Origin: Pseudomonas sp. GD04019
GTDB taxonomy: Bacteria > Pseudomonadota > Gammaproteobacteria > Pseudomonadales > Pseudomonadaceae
Assembly: GCF_029837695.1 (NCBI RefSeq)
Contig: NZ_JAOEEA010000007.1
Coordinates: 1-64,000, forward strand
Length of the DNA: 64,000 bases
Direction: 5' to 3'
Every line of letters begins with the position of its first letter. Within the stretch, counting starts at the first letter, position 1. Shown piece after piece: positions 38,397 through 52,096 of the stretch. The position numbers and the translations under genes were made by a program. The notes under the pieces are model-generated. The model saw only the letters and a program-made list of their open reading frames with translations. It did no database searches and was not told where the DNA came from.

Positions 38397-39653
38397 ATGG
38401 GATACCAGAAGATCCAGGTGCCTGCGAACGGCGACAAAATCACCGTCAACGCCGACATGTCCCTGAACGTGCCGAACAACCCGATCATCCCCTTCATCGA
38501 GGGTGATGGCATCGGTGTCGACATCAGCCCGGTGATGATCAAGGTCGTCGACGCTGCCGTCCAGAAAGCCTACGGCGGCGAGCGCAAGATCGCCTGGATG
38601 GAAGTCTATGCCGGCGAGAAAGCCACCCAGGTCTACGACCAGGACACCTGGCTGCCGAAAGAAACTCTGGAAGCCGTGCGCGACTACGTCGTGTCCATCA
38701 AGGGCCCTCTGACCACTCCGGTCGGCGGCGGCATCCGTTCGCTGAACGTTGCCCTGCGTCAGGAGCTGGATCTGTACGTCTGCCTGCGCCCGGTGCGCTG
38801 GTTCGAAGGCGTGCCCAGCCCGGTGAAGAAGCCAGGCGACGTCGACATGACCATCTTCCGTGAGAACTCGGAAGACATTTACGCCGGTATCGAGTGGAAG
38901 GCCGGTTCGCCAGAGGCGACCAAGGTCATCAAGTTCCTGAAAGAAGAAATGGGCGTCACCAAGATCCGTTTCGACCAGGACTGCGGTATCGGCGTCAAGC
39001 CGGTATCCAAGGAAGGCACCAAGCGCCTGGTGCGCAAGGCTCTGCAGTACATCGTCGACAACGACCGTGACTCGCTGACCATCGTGCACAAAGGCAACAT
39101 CATGAAGTTCACCGAAGGTGCCTTCAAAGACTGGGGCTACGAAGTGGCTCGCGATGAGTTCGGTGCCGAGCTGCTGGACGGCGGTCCGTGGATGCAGTTC
39201 AAGAACCCGAACACCGGCAAGAACGTCGTGGTGAAAGACGCCATCGCTGACGCCATGCTGCAGCAGATTTTGCTGCGTCCGGCCGAGTACGACGTGATCG
39301 CCACCCTGAACCTCAACGGTGACTACCTGTCCGATGCCCTGGCGGCGGAGGTGGGCGGTATCGGTATCGCTCCGGGCGCCAACCTGTCCGACAGCGTGGC
39401 CATGTTCGAAGCTACTCACGGCACAGCGCCTAAGTACGCCGGTCAGGACAAGGTCAACCCGGGCTCGGTCATCCTCTCCGCCGAGATGATGCTGCGCCAC
39501 ATGGGCTGGCTGGAAGCTGCCGACCTGATCATCAAGGGCACCAACGGTGCCATCGCCGCGAAGACCGTGACTTACGACTTCGAGCGTCTGATGGAAGGCG
39601 CCAAGCTGCTGTCCTGCTCCGAGTTCGGCGACGCTCTCATCGCGCACATGTAA
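38397..39653 (+). CDS. icd: Isocitrate dehydrogenase, NADP-dependent, homodimeric
   Basis: A 418-residue TCA-cycle enzyme that converts isocitrate to 2-oxoglutarate. It is homologous to E. coli Icd (416 residues). The active-site loop [13 protein letters not shown] holds the serine that AceK phosphorylates in enterics, and [14 protein letters not shown] and the late [19 protein letters not shown] are family signatures. It competes with aceA (28317-29912) for isocitrate. A strong terminator follows the stop. Confidence 0.97.
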   Translation: MGYQKIQVPANGDKITVNADMSLNVPNNPIIPFIEGDGIGVDISPVMIKVVDAAVQKAYGGERKIAWMEVYAGEKATQVYDQDTWLPKETLEAVRDYVVSIKGPLTTPVGGGIRSLNVALRQELDLYVCLRPVRWFEGVPSPVKKPGDVDMTIFRENSEDIYAGIEWKAGSPEATKVIKFLKEEMGVTKIRFDQDCGIGVKPVSKEGTKRLVRKALQYIVDNDRDSLTIVHKGNIMKFTEGAFKDWGYEVARDEFGAELLDGGPWMQFKNPNTGKNVVVKDAIADAMLQQILLRPAEYDVIATLNLNGDYLSDALAAEVGGIGIAPGANLSDSVAMFEATHGTAPKYAGQDKVNPGSVILSAEMMLRHMGWLEAADLIIKGTNGAIAAKTVTYDFERLMEGAKLLSCSEFGDALIAHM

Positions 39654-39672
39654 GCGACGAGTGGTAAACAAA

Positions 39673-39699
39673 AAGGCCGGTCATTGACCGGCCTTTTTT
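39673..39699 (+). terminator. Intrinsic terminator of icd
   Basis: GGCCGGTC (39675-39682) pairs with GACCGGCC (39686-39693) around a three-base loop. It is followed by six T and preceded by A residues, so it can also work for cspD on the other strand. Confidence 0.9.
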
Positions 39700-39718
39700 A
39701 TTTAAGCTCTCTTTCTTT

Positions 39719-39982
39719 TCAGGCTTCTACCGGAGTGCTTTGCGGCGAGCTGGTGGTCGCCGGGGATTCACTGGTTGCCAGAATCGGGCCGATATTGACT
39801 GCATGCAGGCCCTTGGGACCTTGCACAATATCGAACTTGACCGCTTGGCCGGCCTTGAGAGTCTTGTAGCCGTCCATCTGGATAGCCGAGTAATGGGCGA
39901 ACAGGTCCTCATCTCGGCCGTCGGCCACGATGAATCCGTAGCCCTTGGCGTTGTTGAACCACTTGACCTTACCGCTGAGCAT
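39719..39982 (-). CDS. cspD: Cold-shock domain protein CspD
   Basis: An 87-residue protein with one cold-shock domain (about 1-66) containing the RNP1 motif KGYGFIV and RNP2-like [10 protein letters not shown] Ser/Thr/Pro-rich tail is typical of CspD rather than of the main CspA proteins. In E. coli CspD is a stationary-phase, single-strand-binding inhibitor of replication. I start at [11 protein letters not shown] (39982). It is divergent from clpS, the same neighbourhood as in E. coli, where cspD also sits beside clpS-clpA. Confidence 0.92.
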   Translation of the reverse strand: MLSGKVKWFNNAKGYGFIVADGRDEDLFAHYSAIQMDGYKTLKAGQAVKFDIVQGPKGLHAVNIGPILATSESPATTSSPQSTPVEA

Positions 39983-40212
39983 GCTGACATCCCTCTGCAA
40001 AGGACTCCATCACTGGAGTATCATCCACTTCAGCTCCACGTCCGACTTCGGCCGTAAGGGCACTAGCCGCGGAACCCCGATACCCGAGAAGGGTATTCAC
40101 TGTTTGTAACACCGTTTTGCCTTTAGTCAAGGCGCTAAGGCGGCCGGCTGAGAAACCGATCAAACTCCGTCTAGCATCAACCTCCGACCGGTCATGAGAC
40201 CATTAGTTCAGC

Positions 40213-40575
40213 ATGCATTCACGCAGCCAGATTCGACTAACATTCAATCAAGATCGTCCGAGCGAGCACGAGGATGATTCGACCGGCCTGGCAGTGCAGG
40301 AAGCGAAGCCGGCACTGCAGGCACCGCCTCTGTATAAGGTGCTGATGTTCAACGACGATTACACTCCGATGGATTTTGTGGTCGAAGTACTAGAGCTGTT
40401 CTTTGGTATGAACCGGGAGCTGGCCACCAAGGTCATGCTTACTGTGCATACGGAAGGAAAGGCAATCTGCGGGGTGTTTACCCGCGATATCGCAGAGACC
40501 AAGGCGATGCAGGTCAACCAGTACGCCAAGGAAAGCCAGCATCCGCTACTCTGTGAGATAGAAAAGGACGGTTGA
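40213..40575 (+). CDS. clpS: ATP-dependent Clp protease adaptor ClpS
   Basis: A 120-residue adaptor that recognises N-degron substrates (N-terminal Leu, Phe, Tyr, Trp) and hands them to ClpAP. The core (about 40-118) shows [20 protein letters not shown], with the NDD that binds the alpha-amino group, then [24 protein letters not shown] with the hydrophobic pocket, and [11 protein letters not shown]. The N-terminal 35 residues are flexible. ClpA starts 29 bases downstream. No good ribosome site precedes the ATG, so initiation may be weak. Confidence 0.95.
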   Translation: MHSRSQIRLTFNQDRPSEHEDDSTGLAVQEAKPALQAPPLYKVLMFNDDYTPMDFVVEVLELFFGMNRELATKVMLTVHTEGKAICGVFTRDIAETKAMQVNQYAKESQHPLLCEIEKDG

Positions 40576-40604
40576 GCCGTCCCGCTTGGGCAAGAGGTGA
40601 AGCT

Positions 40605-42875
40605 ATGTTGAATCGAGAGCTGGAAGTCACCCTCAATCTGGCCTTCAAGGAGGCACGTGCCAAGCGCCATGAGTTCATGACGGTCGAGCACCTGCTTCTC
40701 GCCTTGCTGGATAACGAGGCTGCAGCAACCGTACTGCGCGCCTGTGGCGCCAACCTGGACAAGCTCCGGCACGATCTGCAGGAGTTCATCGACTCCACCA
40801 CCCCACTGATTCCGCAGCACGACGAAGAACGTGAGACCCAGCCAACCCTGGGCTTCCAGCGTGTGCTGCAGCGCGCCGTGTTCCACGTGCAGAGCTCCGG
40901 CAAGCGTGAAGTCACTGGCGCCAACGTGCTGGTCGCGATCTTCAGCGAGCAAGAAAGTCAGGCGGTGTTCCTGCTCAAGCAGCAGAGCGTCGCCCGTATC
41001 GACGTGGTCAATTACATTGCCCATGGCATCTCCAAGGTGCCGGGCCATGCCGACCACCACGAGAGTGAGCAGGAAATGCAGGACGAAGAGGGCGGTGAGT
41101 CCGCAGCCTCCGGTAATCCGCTGGATGCCTACGCCAGTAATCTCAACGAGCTGTCGCGTCTGGGTCGTATCGATCCGTTGGTGGGGCGTGAGCATGAGGT
41201 CGAGCGCGTGGCGCAGATTCTCGCGCGCCGCCGCAAGAACAACCCGCTGCTGGTCGGTGAGGCTGGGGTCGGCAAGACTGCCATCGCCGAAGGCCTGGCC
41301 AAGCGCATCGTCGACGGCCAGGTGCCGGATTTGCTGTCCGAGAGCGTGGTCTACTCCCTCGACCTCGGTGCACTGCTGGCAGGTACCAAGTACCGTGGCG
41401 ATTTCGAGAAGCGCTTCAAGGCGCTGCTCAACGAGCTGCGCAAGCGCCCGCACGCGATCCTGTTTATCGACGAAATCCATACCATCATCGGTGCCGGTGC
41501 GGCGTCGGGTGGCGTGATGGATGCCTCCAACCTGCTCAAGCCGCTGCTGTCTTCCGGCGAAATTCGCTGCATCGGCTCCACCACCTTCCAGGAATTCCGT
41601 GGCATCTTCGAGAAGGACCGGGCTCTGGCGCGGCGCTTCCAGAAGGTCGATGTCACCGAGCCTTCCGTCGAGGACACCGTGGGCATCCTTAAGGGGCTCA
41701 AGGCGCGTTTCGAGCAACATCACCACATCGAGTACAGCGACGAGGCCCTGCGTGCCGCGGCCGAACTGGCGGCGCGCTACATCAATGACCGGCACATGCC
41801 GGACAAGGCCATCGATGTGATCGACGAGGCGGGCGCCTACCAGCGTCTGCAGCCGGAGGAGAAGCGCGCCAAGCGAATCGAGGTGGCTCAGGTTGAGGAC
41901 ATCGTCGCGAAGATCGCGCGGATTCCGCCGAAGCATGTCAGTAGCTCGGACAAGGAGCTGCTGCGCAACCTGGAGCGTGACCTCAAGCTCACCGTGTTCG
42001 GCCAGGATGCGGCGATCGACTCGCTGTCCACGGCCATCAAGCTGTCTCGCGCCGGTCTCAAGGCGCCGGACAAGCCAGTCGGCTCCTTCCTGTTTGCCGG
42101 TCCGACCGGTGTGGGCAAGACCGAGGCCGCTCGCCAGCTGGCCAAGGCCATGGGCATCGAGCTGGTGCGCTTCGACATGTCCGAGTACATGGAGCGCCAC
42201 ACCGTGTCGCGCCTGATCGGCGCTCCGCCCGGTTACGTCGGTTTCGATCAGGGTGGTCTGCTGACCGAGGCCATCACCAAGCAGCCGCATTGCGTGTTGC
42301 TGCTGGACGAGATCGAGAAGGCTCACCCGGAAGTGTTCAACCTGCTGCTGCAGGTGATGGACCACGGCACGCTGACTGACAACAACGGTCGCAAGGCGGA
42401 CTTCCGCAACGTGATCCTGATCATGACCACCAATGCCGGGGCGGAGACCGCGGCGCGTGCCTCGATCGGCTTCACTCTGCAGGACCATTCGTCCGACGCC
42501 ATGGAAGTGATCAAGAAGAGCTTCACACCGGAGTTCCGCAACCGCCTGGATACCATCATTCAGTTCGGCCGCCTGACCCACGAAGTGATCAAGAGCATCG
42601 TCGACAAGTTCCTCACCGAACTGCAGGCGCAGCTGGAGGACAAACGGGTGCAGTTGGTGGTCAGCGACGCGGCGCGTGGCTGGCTGGCAGAGGGTGGTTA
42701 CGACGTGCAGATGGGGGCGCGCCCGATGGCGCGGCTGATCCAGGACAAGATCAAGCGGCCGTTGGCCGAGGAGATCCTGTTCGGCGAACTGGCCGAGCAC
42801 GGCGGCGTGGTGCATATCGACCTGGAAGGTGGCGAGCTGCACTTCGAGTTCGAGACCACGGCCGAGCCGGCCTGA
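40605..42875 (+). CDS. clpA: ATP-dependent Clp protease ATP-binding subunit ClpA
   Basis: A 756-residue AAA+ unfoldase that forms the ClpAP protease with ClpP. The N-domain is about 1-145. The first AAA module has Walker A GEAGVGKT and [14 protein letters not shown]; the second has GPTGVGKT and [15 protein letters not shown]. The IGL-type ClpP-binding loop reads SIGFTLQD in this region. It partners ClpS upstream, and the two transferases Aat and Bpt nearby supply its N-degron substrates. The start is the ATG at 40605 with AGAGGTGA upstream. Confidence 0.97.
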   Translation: MLNRELEVTLNLAFKEARAKRHEFMTVEHLLLALLDNEAAATVLRACGANLDKLRHDLQEFIDSTTPLIPQHDEERETQPTLGFQRVLQRAVFHVQSSGKREVTGANVLVAIFSEQESQAVFLLKQQSVARIDVVNYIAHGISKVPGHADHHESEQEMQDEEGGESAASGNPLDAYASNLNELSRLGRIDPLVGREHEVERVAQILARRRKNNPLLVGEAGVGKTAIAEGLAKRIVDGQVPDLLSESVVYSLDLGALLAGTKYRGDFEKRFKALLNELRKRPHAILFIDEIHTIIGAGAASGGVMDASNLLKPLLSSGEIRCIGSTTFQEFRGIFEKDRALARRFQKVDVTEPSVEDTVGILKGLKARFEQHHHIEYSDEALRAAAELAARYINDRHMPDKAIDVIDEAGAYQRLQPEEKRAKRIEVAQVEDIVAKIARIPPKHVSSSDKELLRNLERDLKLTVFGQDAAIDSLSTAIKLSRAGLKAPDKPVGSFLFAGPTGVGKTEAARQLAKAMGIELVRFDMSEYMERHTVSRLIGAPPGYVGFDQGGLLTEAITKQPHCVLLLDEIEKAHPEVFNLLLQVMDHGTLTDNNGRKADFRNVILIMTTNAGAETAARASIGFTLQDHSSDAMEVIKKSFTPEFRNRLDTIIQFGRLTHEVIKSIVDKFLTELQAQLEDKRVQLVVSDAARGWLAEGGYDVQMGARPMARLIQDKIKRPLAEEILFGELAEHGGVVHIDLEGGELHFEFETTAEPA

Positions 42876-42891
42876 TATCGGTAGGCAAACG

Positions 42892-42919
42892 AAAACGCCC
42901 GGCGATGCCGGGCGTTTTT
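42892..42919. terminator. Bidirectional terminator between clpA and infA
   Basis: Stem ACGCCCGGC/GCCGGGCGT (42895-42903 and 42907-42915) with a GAT loop, A-rich on the left and T-rich on the right. It serves the convergent clpA and infA messages. Confidence 0.9.
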
Positions 42920-42958
42920 GTATTCGGACCTTATCTGGTCGACTCCGCCAGGGCGGAA

Positions 42959-43177
42959 TCAGCGGGCGCGGTAGGTGATGCGGCCCTTGCTCAGGTCGTA
43001 CGGCGTCAGTTCGACGCGGACCTTGTCGCCAGTCAGAATGCGGATGTAGTTCTTGCGCATCTTGCCGGAGATGTGCGCGGTAACGACGTGCCCGTTTTCC
43101 AACTCCACACGGAACATGGTGTTGGGCAGGGTGTCGACGACAGTACCTTCCAATTCGAAGCTGTCTTCTTTCGACAT
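42959..43177 (-). CDS. infA: Translation initiation factor IF-1
   Basis: A 72-residue OB-fold protein that binds the ribosomal A site during initiation. The sequence [19 protein letters not shown] and the rest to TYRAR match the universal IF-1 pattern, with [19 protein letters not shown] in the middle. The start is the ATG at 43177; longer frames are extensions into the leader. It is a single gene that neighbours clpA in many gammaproteobacteria. Confidence 0.97.
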   Translation of the reverse strand: MSKEDSFELEGTVVDTLPNTMFRVELENGHVVTAHISGKMRKNYIRILTGDKVRVELTPYDLSKGRITYRAR

Positions 43178-43310
43178 GCAGTAAAGCCCTCGGTATCCAA
43201 AGATTGGCTCGGTGCAACGGCGCCCGAGCAAAAGCGGCGTGCATTGTGCCCGAAAAGGGTAAGGGCCGCCAAGTGGCTGGAGAGTCGGGAAGTGGCCGTG
43301 GCCGTTGCGC

Positions 43311-44018
43311 TCAGGTCAGCACGACCCAGCGCTGGTTGACGAACAGCTCGATGGGCCGGTACTGGGTCTTGTAGCTCATCTTTCGGCAATTCTTGATCCA
43401 GTAGCCGAGATAGACCGCCTGCAGTCCCAGGCGTGCAGCCTCACCGATCTGCCAGAGAATGGCGAAGCGGCCGAGGCTGCGGCGTTCCTCGGCAGGGTCG
43501 TAGAAGGTGTAGACCGCCGATAAGCCGTTGGGCAGCACGTCGGTCACGGCCACCGCGACTAGGGTTCCAGCCAGGCGGAACTCATAGAAGCGGGCGAAGG
43601 GCAGATCGCGGACCAGAAAAGTGCTGAACTGGTCGCGGCTCGGCGGATACATGTCGCCGTCGGCGTGGCGCTGCTCGATGTAGCGCACGTAGAGGGCGTA
43701 GTACTCCTCGCTGAAGGCTGGGCGTACGGCGCGCACCTGAATATCGGCGTTGCGCTTGAGGATGCGTTTCTGCTGGCGGCTGGGGATGAACTGGTCGGCG
43801 GGTATGCGGGCTGGCACGCAGGCAGTGCAGCGCTGGCAGTGCGGGCGATAGAGGTGGTCGCCGCTGCGGCGAAATCCCATCTCCGACAATTCGGCATAGA
43901 CCTGCACATCCATGGGCTGGCTGGGATCGAGGAACAGGGTGGTGGCCTGTTCTTCGGGCAGGTAGCTGCATGGATGTGGCTGAGTGGCGTAGAACTTGAG
44001 GCGAGCCAGCTCGGTCAT
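43311..44018 (-). CDS. bpt: Aspartate/glutamate leucyltransferase Bpt
   Basis: A 235-residue L-transferase that adds leucine from Leu-tRNA to N-terminal Asp or Glu, making bacterial N-degrons for ClpS-ClpAP. It is homologous to eukaryotic arginyltransferase ATE1. The N-terminal part has [17 protein letters not shown] with the conserved Cys, and [19 protein letters not shown] contains a Cys cluster. [23 protein letters not shown] and [11 protein letters not shown] close the GNAT-like fold. The ATG at 44018 has GAGG upstream. It lies next to aat. Confidence 0.93.
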   Translation of the reverse strand: MTELARLKFYATQPHPCSYLPEEQATTLFLDPSQPMDVQVYAELSEMGFRRSGDHLYRPHCQRCTACVPARIPADQFIPSRQQKRILKRNADIQVRAVRPAFSEEYYALYVRYIEQRHADGDMYPPSRDQFSTFLVRDLPFARFYEFRLAGTLVAVAVTDVLPNGLSAVYTFYDPAEERRSLGRFAILWQIGEAARLGLQAVYLGYWIKNCRKMSYKTQYRPIELFVNQRWVVLT

Positions 44019-44085
44019 GGTCAACCCTCGGGAAACCCCTGGGACAAGTGTATGCCAGCCTCCTGGCTGCTACCACAGGCCTGGT

Positions 44086-44766
44086 TCATGGTCGCCAATT
44101 GGCGCTGCTGGGCTGGTCCAGATAGCGCTGCAGGTAGTTGGCGAACTCCTGGCGGGGGATGGGGCGGGCGCCGAAGCTATGCAGGTGCTGGGTCGGCATC
44201 TGGCAGTCGATCAGGGCGAAGCTCCAGTCGCGCAGTTTGCCGACCAGGGTAGCGAAGCCGACCTTGGAGGCATTGTCGGCGCGGCTGAACATCGACTCAC
44301 CGAAGAACAGGCGTCCCATGGCCAGGCCGTAAAGCCCGCCGACCAGCAACTCGCCGTCCCACACCTCCACTGAATGGGCAAAGCCGCGCCTGTGCAGCTC
44401 CAGGTAGGCAGTGCGCATCGAGTCGGTGATCCAGGTGCCGTCGGCATAGTCGCGCGGCCCGGCACAGCCCTCGATGACGGCGGAGAAGTCCTGATCGAAA
44501 GTCACGCGATAGCGCTGCTGGCGGATCAGCTTGGCCAGACTGCGTGACAGGTGGAATTCGTCGGGAATCAGTACGGTGCGCGGATCGGGCGACCACCAGA
44601 GCAGTGGCTGGCCCTCGGAGAACCAGGGGAAGCAGCCGTGCCGGTAGGCGGCGATCAGGCGTTGCGCGGACAGGTCGCCACCGGCGGCGAGCAGGCCGCT
44701 GGGCTCGCGCAGGGCCTTGTCCAGTGGCGGAAAGTCCAGCGAGTCGCGCTGCAGCCAGGTCAGCAT
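44086..44766 (-). CDS. aat: Leucyl/phenylalanyl-tRNA--protein transferase
   Basis: A 226-residue transferase that adds Leu or Phe to proteins with N-terminal Lys or Arg, creating N-degrons. Family signatures are [35 protein letters not shown], the [27 protein letters not shown] segment and SLFGESMFS-like [15 protein letters not shown]. The length is normal. Together with Bpt, ClpS and ClpA within 4.6 kb it forms most of the N-degron pathway. It is 67 bases upstream of bpt on the same strand and probably shares its transcript. Confidence 0.95.
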   Translation of the reverse strand: MLTWLQRDSLDFPPLDKALREPSGLLAAGGDLSAQRLIAAYRHGCFPWFSEGQPLLWWSPDPRTVLIPDEFHLSRSLAKLIRQQRYRVTFDQDFSAVIEGCAGPRDYADGTWITDSMRTAYLELHRRGFAHSVEVWDGELLVGGLYGLAMGRLFFGESMFSRADNASKVGFATLVGKLRDWSFALIDCQMPTQHLHSFGARPIPRQEFANYLQRYLDQPSSANWRP

Positions 44767-44811
44767 ACGGATGAGGAGGGCAGGGCGGGCGCCAGGCGCC
44801 CGCCCATGGGC

Positions 44812-45837
<1,026 letters not shown>

Positions 45838-45970
45838 CTACACCGAAGCAGGAGAAGCCGGCAAAACGGCCCGGTGGCCTGGCACGATACCTGTAAATTT
45901 GTACAATGGTCGCCACTTTGCGTGTTCCACCGATCGTCAGTCGCGCCCCGAGCGCAGGAATGACAGCGTT

Positions 45971-48376
45971 TTGAAGAATTCCAGCACAGCAGCTCAGGCC
46001 CCGGTCTGGCGCCAGCAATTGCAGTACCGCCTCAAGGAAGGTGCCCTGATCGCGCTCGGCGCGCTCTGCCTGATCCTGTGGATGGCGTTGCTGACCTACG
46101 ACCAGAACGACCCGGGCTGGAGCCACACCAGCAGCGCCCAGCAGGTGCAGAACGCCGCCGGCCGCGCCGGTGCCTGGTTCGCCGACGTCCTGTTCATGGC
46201 CCTGGGCTATTTCGCCTATGTGTTCCCGCTGCTGCTGGCGGTGAAGACCTGGCAGGTATTCCGTAATCGCAACCAGCCTTGGCAATGGAGCGGCTGGCTG
46301 TTCTCCTGGCGTCTGATCGGCCTGGTGTTCCTGGTGCTGGCCGGTGCCGGCCTGGCACACATCCAGTTCCAGTCCGCCCCCGGCCTGCCGGCCTCGGCAG
46401 GCGGCGCCCTGGGCGAGAGCCTCGGCCAGCTGGCCAAGGACGCGCTCAACGTACAGGGCAGCACGCTGATGTTCCTGGCGCTGTTCCTGTTCGGCCTGAC
46501 CGTGTTTGCCGATCTGTCGTGGTTCAAGCTGATGGACCTGACCGGCAAGATCACCCTCGATCTGATCGAACTGGTGAACAGCCTGATCACTCGCTGGTGG
46601 GAAGCCCGCCTGCAACGCAAGCAACTGGTGGCCCAGCTGCGCGAGGTGGATGCGCGCGTCGCCGAGGTGGCCGCGCCCGTGGTGTCGGACCGCCGCGAGC
46701 AGGCCAAGGTCAAGGAACGCCTGATCGAGCGCGAGGAGACCCTGGCCAAGCACATGGTCGAGCGCGAGACTCGCGTCGCCCCCGTTATCGCGCCGCCACC
46801 ACCGCCCAAGGCCGCCGAGCCGAGCAAGCGCGTGCTCAAGGAGAAACAGGTTTCCCTGTTCGAGGATTCCGCGGTCGCCGGCACCCTGCCGCCGATTTCC
46901 ATCCTCGACGTGGCGGAGAAGAAACAGAAGAGCTTCTCGCCCGAGTCGCTGGAGGCCATGTCGCGCCTGCTGGAGATCAAACTCAAGGAGTTCGGCGTCG
47001 AGGTGGTGGTGGAGTCCGTGCATCCGGGCCCGGTGATCACCCGCTTTGAGATACAGCCGGGCATCGGCGTCAAGGTCAGCCGCATCTCCAACCTGGCCAA
47101 GGACCTGGCGCGCTCGCTGGCGGTGATCAGCGTGCGCGTGGTCGAGGTCATCCCGGGCAAGACCACCGTCGGCATCGAGATTCCCAACGAAGACCGCCAG
47201 ATCGTGCGCTTCTCCGAGGTGCTGTCCTCGCCCGAATACGACGACGCCAAGTCGCCGGTGACCCTGGCCCTGGGCCACGATATCGGCGGCAAGCCGGTGA
47301 TCACCGACCTGGCCAAGATGCCGCACCTGCTGGTGGCCGGTACCACCGGCTCCGGTAAGTCGGTGGGCGTCAACGCCATGATCCTGTCGATCCTGTTCAA
47401 GTCCGGCCCGGAAGACGCGCGGATGATCATGATCGACCCGAAGATGCTAGAACTGTCGATTTACGAGGGCATCCCGCACCTGCTGTGCCCGGTGGTGACC
47501 GACATGAAGGAGGCCGCCAACGCCCTGCGCTGGTCGGTGGCCGAGATGGAGCGTCGCTACAAGCTGATGGCGGCCATGGGCGTGCGCAACCTGGCCGGAT
47601 TCAACCGCAAGGTGAAGGACGCCGAGGAAGCCGGCACGCCGCTGTCTGATCCGCTGTACAAGCGCCAGTCGATGGAAGACGAGGCGCCGCTGCTGAAGAC
47701 CCTGCCGACCATAGTCGTGGTGGTCGACGAATTCGCCGACATGATGATGATCGTCGGCAAGAAGGTCGAAGAGCTGATCGCGCGTATCGCGCAGAAGGCG
47801 CGGGCCGCCGGTATCCACCTGATCCTCGCTACCCAGCGCCCGTCGGTGGACGTGATCACCGGCCTGATCAAGGCCAACATCCCGACCCGTATGGCCTTCC
47901 AGGTCTCCAGCAAGATCGACTCGCGCACCATCCTCGACCAGGGTGGCGCCGAGCAGTTGCTGGGCCACGGTGACATGCTCTACCTGCCGCCGGGCACCGG
48001 TCTGCCGATTCGCGTACACGGCGCCTTCGTCTCCGACGACGAGGTACATCGCGTGGTCGAGGCCTGGAAACAGCGTGGCGCGCCGGACTACATCGAGGAC
48101 ATCCTGGCCGGCGTCGAAGAGGCCGGTAGCGGCTTCGAAGGCGGCGGTGGTGGCGAAGGCGGCGAGGGCAGCGAGGAAGATCCGCTGTACGACGAAGCCG
48201 TCAACTTCGTCCTGGAAAGCCGCCGCGCCTCGATTTCCGCCGTGCAGCGCAAGCTGAAAATCGGCTACAACCGCGCTGCGCGCATGATCGAGGCCATGGA
48301 AATGGCCGGCGTCGTGACCGCGATGAACACCAACGGCTCGCGCGAAGTCATAGCGCCGGGGCCGTCCCGAGACTGA
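45971..48376 (+). CDS. ftsK: DNA translocase FtsK
   Basis: An 801-residue cell-division protein that pumps chromosomal DNA at the septum and activates XerCD at dif. Four N-terminal transmembrane helices (about 25-180) are followed by a short linker, shorter than in E. coli. The RecA-like motor has Walker A GTTGSGKS at 457-464 and Walker [15 protein letters not shown]-terminal gamma winged helix (about 735-801, [33 protein letters not shown]) reads KOPS. I chose the TTG at 45971 because no ATG lies between the trxB region and TM1. Confidence 0.93.
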   Translation: MKNSSTAAQAPVWRQQLQYRLKEGALIALGALCLILWMALLTYDQNDPGWSHTSSAQQVQNAAGRAGAWFADVLFMALGYFAYVFPLLLAVKTWQVFRNRNQPWQWSGWLFSWRLIGLVFLVLAGAGLAHIQFQSAPGLPASAGGALGESLGQLAKDALNVQGSTLMFLALFLFGLTVFADLSWFKLMDLTGKITLDLIELVNSLITRWWEARLQRKQLVAQLREVDARVAEVAAPVVSDRREQAKVKERLIEREETLAKHMVERETRVAPVIAPPPPPKAAEPSKRVLKEKQVSLFEDSAVAGTLPPISILDVAEKKQKSFSPESLEAMSRLLEIKLKEFGVEVVVESVHPGPVITRFEIQPGIGVKVSRISNLAKDLARSLAVISVRVVEVIPGKTTVGIEIPNEDRQIVRFSEVLSSPEYDDAKSPVTLALGHDIGGKPVITDLAKMPHLLVAGTTGSGKSVGVNAMILSILFKSGPEDARMIMIDPKMLELSIYEGIPHLLCPVVTDMKEAANALRWSVAEMERRYKLMAAMGVRNLAGFNRKVKDAEEAGTPLSDPLYKRQSMEDEAPLLKTLPTIVVVVDEFADMMMIVGKKVEELIARIAQKARAAGIHLILATQRPSVDVITGLIKANIPTRMAFQVSSKIDSRTILDQGGAEQLLGHGDMLYLPPGTGLPIRVHGAFVSDDEVHRVVEAWKQRGAPDYIEDILAGVEEAGSGFEGGGGGEGGEGSEEDPLYDEAVNFVLESRRASISAVQRKLKIGYNRAARMIEAMEMAGVVTAMNTNGSREVIAPGPSRD

Positions 48377-48390
48377 CCAAGAGGATTTCC

Positions 48391-49017
48391 ATGCGCCTGA
48401 TCCGCATGCTGCTGCTGGCCGCCCTGGCTTGCAGCCCCGTTTTTGCCCATGCCGACGACGAGGCCGCGGTGAAGCGCCTGACCGGCCTGCTCGACCGCGC
48501 CCAGACCCTGACCGGGCGCTTCTCCCAGCTGACCCTGGACGGCAGCGGCACCCAGCTGCAGGAAACCTCCGGCCAGCTGGCGCTGCAGCGCCCGGGCCTG
48601 TTCCGCTGGCACACCGATGCCCCGCAGGAGCAACTGCTGGTGTCCAACGGCCAGAAGGTCTGGCTGTACGACCCGGACCTGATGCAGGTGACCATCCAGA
48701 CCCTCGACCAGCGCCTGACCCACACCCCGGCGCTGCTGCTGTCCGGTGATGTGTCGAAGATCCGCGAGAACTTCGAGATCACCTTCAAGGAAGGTGGTGA
48801 CGTGGTCGACTTCATCCTCAAGCCCAAGGCCAAGGACACCCTGTTCGACAACCTGCGCCTGTCCTTCCGCAAGGGCATGATCAACGACATGCAGCTGATC
48901 GACAGCATCGGTCAGCGCACCAACATCCTGTTCCTCGGCGTGAAGATGAACGAGAAGCTGGATGCCGCGCAGTTCGATTTCCAGGTGCCGGAAGGCGCCG
49001 ACGTCATCCAGGAATAA
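48391..49017 (+). CDS. lolA: Outer-membrane lipoprotein carrier protein LolA
   Basis: A 208-residue periplasmic chaperone that takes lipoproteins from LolCDE to LolB. The signal peptide is about 1-22 (ACSPVFAHA). The mature domain has the usual [22 protein letters not shown] start and [27 protein letters not shown], which forms the open beta-barrel. It follows ftsK by 14 bases and precedes rarA by 17, the conserved ftsK-lolA-rarA order of gammaproteobacteria. Confidence 0.95.
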   Translation: MRLIRMLLLAALACSPVFAHADDEAAVKRLTGLLDRAQTLTGRFSQLTLDGSGTQLQETSGQLALQRPGLFRWHTDAPQEQLLVSNGQKVWLYDPDLMQVTIQTLDQRLTHTPALLLSGDVSKIRENFEITFKEGGDVVDFILKPKAKDTLFDNLRLSFRKGMINDMQLIDSIGQRTNILFLGVKMNEKLDAAQFDFQVPEGADVIQE

Positions 49018-49034
49018 CGAGGCCGCCGCACACC

Positions 49035-50356
49035 GTGGATCTGTTCCGCTCTGCCCCTGTCGCCCAGCCCCTGGCGGCGCGTCTGCGCGCCACCAGTCTG
49101 GACGAGTACGCGGGGCAGGAGCATGTGCTAGGCCCCGGCAAGCCGCTGCGTGAGGCGCTGGAGCAGGGCGCGCTGCACTCGATGATCTTCTGGGGGCCAC
49201 CCGGGGTCGGCAAAACCACCCTGGCCAAGCTGCTGGCCCAGGTCTCCGATGCGCACTTCGAGACGATCTCCGCCGTGCTGTCCGGGGTGAAGGAAATCCG
49301 CCAGTCGGTGGAGATGGCCAAGCAGCAGGCCGCCCAGTACGGCCGCCGCACCATCCTCTTCGTCGACGAAGTGCACCGCTTCAACAAGAGCCAGCAGGAT
49401 GCCTTCCTGCCCTATGTGGAAGACGGCACGCTGATCTTTATCGGCGCGACGACGGAAAATCCTTCTTTCGAGCTGAACAACGCCTTGCTCTCGCGGGCCC
49501 GCGTCTACGTGCTGAAGAGCCTGGACGAGGCGGCCATGCGCAAGCTGGTGCAGCGCGCGCTGAGCGAAGAGAAGGGCCTGGGCAAGCAGCACCTTAGCCT
49601 GCCGGAAGAAAGTTTCCAGATTCTCCTGGCCGCTGCCGACGGCGATGGCCGCCGCCTGCTCAACCTGCTGGAGAACGCTGCCGACCTGGTGGAGGATGGC
49701 GGCGAAATCGGCATCGAGCTGCTGCAGAACCTGCTGGGTGATAGTCGCCGTCGTTTCGACAAGGGCGGCGAAGCTTTCTACGACCAGATTTCCGCTCTGC
49801 ACAAGTCGGTGCGCGGCTCCAATCCCGACGCCGCGCTGTACTGGTACGCGCGCATGCTCGACGGTGGTTGCGACCCGCTGTACCTGGCCCGGCGTGTGGT
49901 ACGCATGGCCAGCGAGGATATCGGCAACGCCGACCCGCGCGCCCTGACTCTGTGCCTCAACGCCTGGGATGTGCAGGAGCGCCTCGGCAGCCCCGAGGGC
50001 GAGCTGGCGGTGGCCCAGGCCATCGTCTATCTCGCCTGTGCGCCGAAGAGCAACGCGGTGTACATGGGCTTCAAGGCCGCCATGCGCGAGGCCGCCGAGC
50101 ACGGCTCGCTGGAAGTGCCGCTGCACCTGCGCAACGCGCCAACCAAACTGATGAAAGAGCTGGGCTACGGCGAAGAATACCGCTACGCCCACGACGAGCC
50201 GGATGCCTATGCCGCCGGCGAGGACTACTTCCCCGAGGAGCTGGAGCCACGCCGCTACTACGAGCCGGTGCCGCGCGGCCTGGAACTGAAGATTCGCGAC
50301 AAGCTGGCCCACCTGGCAAGCCTGGATGCAGCCAGTCCACGGCAGAGACGCAAGCC

Positions 50357-50360
<4 letters not shown>
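49035..50360 (+). CDS. rarA: Replication-associated recombination protein RarA (MgsA)
   Basis: A 441-residue AAA+ ATPase of the clamp-loader family that acts at stalled replication forks. The motifs in order are Walker [16 protein letters not shown], Walker [22 protein letters not shown], sensor 1 [14 protein letters not shown] and the arginine-finger region ALLSRARVY. The C-terminal helical tetramerisation domain holds [14 protein letters not shown]. The start is GTG at 49035 ([18 protein letters not shown]). It overlaps crcB by four bases. Confidence 0.94.
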
Positions 50361-52025
<1,665 letters not shown>

Positions 52026-52047
52026 GTCGATAGCGAATGCACAATAG

Positions 52048-52076
52048 CGGGGTGGCGATGGCCACCCCGTTTTTTT
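52048..52076 (+). terminator. Intrinsic terminator of serS
   Basis: Stem CGGGGTGGC/GCCACCCCG (52048-52056 and 52061-52069), loop GATG, then seven T, 22 bases past the stop codon. Confidence 0.92.
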
Positions 52077-52096
52077 ACCTCTGGTGAGAGTGAGTC

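Noticed and set aside
40359-43244. A very long open frame (961 codons) antisense to clpS, clpA and infA
   Set aside because: It is a shadow of the GC-rich coding bias of clpA on the other strand. Its sequence is rich in His, Gln, Leu and Arg with no recognisable domain, and clpA is plainly real.
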